Source: CAZLIC01 sp964559535 (GTDB taxonomy: Bacteria; Pseudomonadota; Alphaproteobacteria; Rhodobacterales; Rhodobacteraceae). From it: a stretch of DNA of 64,000 nucleotides. A program made the translations under genes and the position numbers. The first letter of the stretch is position 1; each line of letters opens with the position of its first letter. Below the pieces are notes generated by a model that worked only from the letters and a program-made list of their open reading frames with translations, ran no database searches and was not told the DNA's origin. This document shows, piece after piece, positions 61,874-64,000 of the stretch. The stretch lies in NCBI GenBank assembly GCA_964559535.1, contig CAZLIC010000012.1, positions 1-64,000 of the forward strand. The letters run 5' to 3'.

Positions 61874-63901
61874 ATGCGTGACCTGACACGCCTGTTCCGG
61901 CCGCGATCCATCGCGCTGTTCGGAGGCGGCTGGGTCGACAACGTGGTCGCCCAGTTGCAGAAATCGAACTATCAGGGCGCCATCTGGCCGGTGAACCCCA
62001 AGCGTTCACATATCCGCGGCATCCCCTGCATTGCCGATATCGAGCACTTGCCCGGCGCGCCCGATGCCGCCTTCGTGGGCGTGAACCGCGAGGCGTCAGT
62101 GGGGGTGATTGCCGCGCTGTCGGCCATGGGAGCGGGCGGGGCCACCTGTTTTGCGTCCGGCTTTGCCGAAAGCGAGGACACCGGCGGCGCCGATCTTCAG
62201 GCGCGGCTGGTGGCGGCGGCGGGCGACATGCCGATTGTGGGCCCCAACTGCTATGGCTTCTTGAACTACCTCGACAACGTCACCTTCTGGCCCGACCAGC
62301 ATGGCGGGCTACCCGTGACGTCAGGTGTGGCGATTGTCGGCCAGTCGTCGAACATGGCAATCAACATGACGATGCAGGCGCGCGGCCTGCCGATTGCCTA
62401 TGTGCTGACGGCGGGCAACCAGGCGCAGACTTCGCTGTCCGATCTGGGGCTTATGGCGCTGGCCGACGACCGCGTTACCGCGTTGGGCCTGCACATCGAG
62501 GGGTTTGGCGACATCCGCGCGTTCGAGGCATTGGCGGCCGAGGCGCGGGCGCAGGGCAAGCCGGTGGTGGTGCTGAAATCGGGGCACTCCGCGGCGGCGC
62601 AGGCGGCCACGATGACGCATACCGCCTCGCTGGCCGGGGGGGCCGCGGCCAGTTCGGCGCTGATCGCGCGACTGGGCATGGTTGAGGTGCGGGGGCTGGC
62701 GGCGTTTCTGGAAACGCTGAAACTGCTGCACTTCGGCGGGCCGCTGGCGGGCTCCGGCATCGGGTCGGTCAGTTGCTCGGGCGGCGAGGCCAGCCTGATG
62801 GCCGATGTGGCGCTGGGAACGGCGATCGAATGGCCTGCTTTCACGGCAGAGGGCAAGGCGCGGCTGAACACCATCCTCGGCCCCATCGTGACGGTCGCCA
62901 ACCCGTTGGATTACCACACCTTCATCTGGGGTGACACGGCGCGGATGACGGATTGTTTCGCCGCCGTTTTGGGCGAAACCCGGGCGCTGACCGTGTTCGT
63001 GCTGGACCTGCCACGGAACGACCGCTGCGACCCTTCGGGCTATCGCTGTGCCGTCGATGCGATCATCGGGGCGGCGCGGCGAACCGGGGCGCGGTCGGCG
63101 GTGCTGGCCAGCCTGCCCGAGAACCTGACCGAGGCCCTGACGGCCGAGTTCATGGCGGCAGGCATCGTATGCCTGCATGGCATGGCCGAAGGGATTGCGG
63201 CGATTGATGCGGCGATCCGGGCGGGGCGTTCGGTGCCGGTTGCGGCGCCGGTTCTGCTGCACACCGAACCGCGGGCGGTGCGGGCGCTGACCGAGGGCGA
63301 GGCGAAGGCGGCGCTGGCGGCGCATGGGCTGGACGTGCCGCGGTCGGTGCTGGCGGATACGCCTGAAGCGCTGGGCAAAGCCTTGGCCGGATTGCGTTTT
63401 CCGCTAGCGGTGAAGGGGCAAGGGATCGCGCACAAGACCGAGGCAGGGGCGGTGCGATTGGGTGTCCTGTCACCGGACGCGGCGGTTTCGGCGGCTTTGG
63501 CGATGGGTGGGGCGACCGGGTATCTGGCCGAAGAGATGGTGACAGGTGCGGTGGCGGAACTGCTGATAGGCATCACGCGCGATCCGACGGGGCTGGTGCT
63601 GCTGACCGTCGGTGCCGGCGGGGTGATGGCCGAGTTGCTGGCCGATACCGCCAGCCTGCTGCTGCCCGCCGAAGATGCACAGATCGAACAGGCGCTGCGG
63701 CGGTTGAAGGTGGCGCGCCTGCTGGACGGCTGGCGCGGTGCGCCCGCAGCAGATTTTGCCAGCATCGTCCGGGCGATACAGGCCATCTCTTCTTATGCCA
63801 TGGCAACCGCCGGGCTGGCCGAACTGGACGTGAACCCGCTGATCGCCACACCTGACCGGGTCGTGGCGGTGGATGCGTTGATCCTGAAAGGTGAACCATG
63901 A
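61874..63901 (+). CDS. Acyl-CoA ligase, ADP-forming acetyl-CoA synthetase family
   Basis: 675 residues from ATG 61874 (GTG 61868, overlapping the previous stop, is an alternative). CoA-binding Rossmann part at the N-terminus (LFRPRSIALFGGGW, VGPNCYGFLNYLD), succinyl-CoA-ligase-like middle (SGGEASLMADVA), and an ATP-grasp C-terminal domain (FPLAVKGQGIAHKTEAGAVRLGV, LDVNPLIATPD). It would activate carnitine or a related acid with CoA for the downstream hydratase. Operon partner of the acyl-CoA dehydrogenase. Confidence 0.88.
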   Translation: MRDLTRLFRPRSIALFGGGWVDNVVAQLQKSNYQGAIWPVNPKRSHIRGIPCIADIEHLPGAPDAAFVGVNREASVGVIAALSAMGAGGATCFASGFAESEDTGGADLQARLVAAAGDMPIVGPNCYGFLNYLDNVTFWPDQHGGLPVTSGVAIVGQSSNMAINMTMQARGLPIAYVLTAGNQAQTSLSDLGLMALADDRVTALGLHIEGFGDIRAFEALAAEARAQGKPVVVLKSGHSAAAQAATMTHTASLAGGAAASSALIARLGMVEVRGLAAFLETLKLLHFGGPLAGSGIGSVSCSGGEASLMADVALGTAIEWPAFTAEGKARLNTILGPIVTVANPLDYHTFIWGDTARMTDCFAAVLGETRALTVFVLDLPRNDRCDPSGYRCAVDAIIGAARRTGARSAVLASLPENLTEALTAEFMAAGIVCLHGMAEGIAAIDAAIRAGRSVPVAAPVLLHTEPRAVRALTEGEAKAALAAHGLDVPRSVLADTPEALGKALAGLRFPLAVKGQGIAHKTEAGAVRLGVLSPDAAVSAALAMGGATGYLAEEMVTGAVAELLIGITRDPTGLVLLTVGAGGVMAELLADTASLLLPAEDAQIEQALRRLKVARLLDGWRGAPAADFASIVRAIQAISSYAMATAGLAELDVNPLIATPDRVVAVDALILKGEP

Positions 63902-64000
63902 CGATGCAGATGCGAACCGAAGTCCCGATCCGCACTCGCCGTGAAGGCGCTGTGCTGGAGGTGACGCTGGACCGTCCCAAGGCCAACGCGATTGACCTGG
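63898..64000 (+). CDS. caiD: Enoyl-CoA hydratase, CaiD-like, cut by the window end
   Basis: Only the first 34 residues are present (from ATG 63898, overlapping the ligase stop). The stretch VLEVTLDRPKANAIDL is close to the E. coli CaiD N-terminus (ILEITLDRPKANAID). CaiD hydrates crotonobetainyl-CoA to carnityl-CoA. The match is short, so the assignment to CaiD rather than to another crotonase is supported mainly by context. Confidence 0.7.
   Translation, partial: MTMQMRTEVPIRTRREGAVLEVTLDRPKANAIDL

Overview
The window is high-GC chromosomal DNA of an alphaproteobacterium, most likely a member of the Rhodobacteraceae (Rhodobacter/Paracoccus-like). The evidence is gene content and order: ctaC-ctaB-ctaG-ctaE-SURF1-thrC-M16 peptidase on one strand, DUF1150 and DUF465 small proteins, a MidA/Lgt/PgeF cluster, and KpsE/M/T-type capsule export genes. 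Nothing in the sequence fixes genus or species.

Region 1 (about 1-17,400) is a complete type I-E CRISPR-Cas locus on the + strand: cas3, then cse1-cse2-cas7-cas5-cas6e-cas1-cas2 in a tightly overlapping operon, a short leader, and a very large array of 128 repeats (29-nt repeat, 32-nt spacers). Between cas3 and cse1 sits a two-repeat pseudo-array (2994-3077). Its 26-nt spacer matches, behind AAG PAMs, two sites (3096-3130 and 3133-3167) just upstream of the apparent Cascade-operon promoter. This has the architecture of a cas-regulating crRNA (CreR-type autorepression, or a CreTA-like addiction module). It is followed by a structured 5' leader and a short ORF with a strong ribosome binding site that overlaps cse1. 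Directly fused to the distal end of the I-E array is a second, decayed array with a 60-bp period (28-nt repeats, 32-nt spacers). Its repeat is of the type I-F family, and no I-F cas genes are present: a relic of an earlier system.

Region 2 (17,500-20,460) carries a DUF2924 protein and a large serine recombinase, a typical mobile-element pair, ending next to a tRNA-Arg(ACG). It may be the edge of a genomic island that carries the CRISPR region.

Region 3 (20,500-29,600, - strand) is housekeeping: a sensor histidine kinase, a GNAT acetyltransferase, an M16 peptidase, threonine synthase, and the aa3 cytochrome c oxidase subunit II/III and assembly genes (SURF1, CtaG/Cox11, heme O synthase). Region 4 (29,800-34,830) has an alpha/beta hydrolase, TldD, and a DUF2793 phage tail-fibre/spike-like protein with internal 159-bp tandem repeats. 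Region 5 (34,850-42,300) is a capsule/KDO export cluster (Wza/KpsD-like lipoprotein, GalE, KpsF/KdsD, KdsB, KpsM, KpsE, KpsT) with genes on both strands.

Region 6 (42,300-53,480) is mixed core metabolism: UbiK, Lgt, MidA-type methyltransferase, PgeF, an Lrp regulator, thioredoxin reductase, a fused sulfate adenylyltransferase/APS kinase, cytochrome b561, DUF1150, Hsp20, DUF465, a 3-hydroxyisobutyrate dehydrogenase-like enzyme, an AhpD-like protein and a LysR regulator. Region 7 (53,540-58,710) is an RND efflux operon with two periplasmic adaptors. Region 8 (58,720-64,000) is a GlxA/CdhR-type regulator divergent from an operon of BKACE, acyl-CoA dehydrogenase, acyl-CoA ligase and a CaiD-like hydratase cut by the window end. 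It is probably for carnitine/betaine-type catabolism.

Intergenic stretches over 300 bases without a gene are confined to the CRISPR arrays. The roughly 200-300 bp gaps at 208-445, 20181-20381, 21904-22147, 30642-30865, 45422-45698 and 50586-50796 hold no gene I can support beyond the sites listed.
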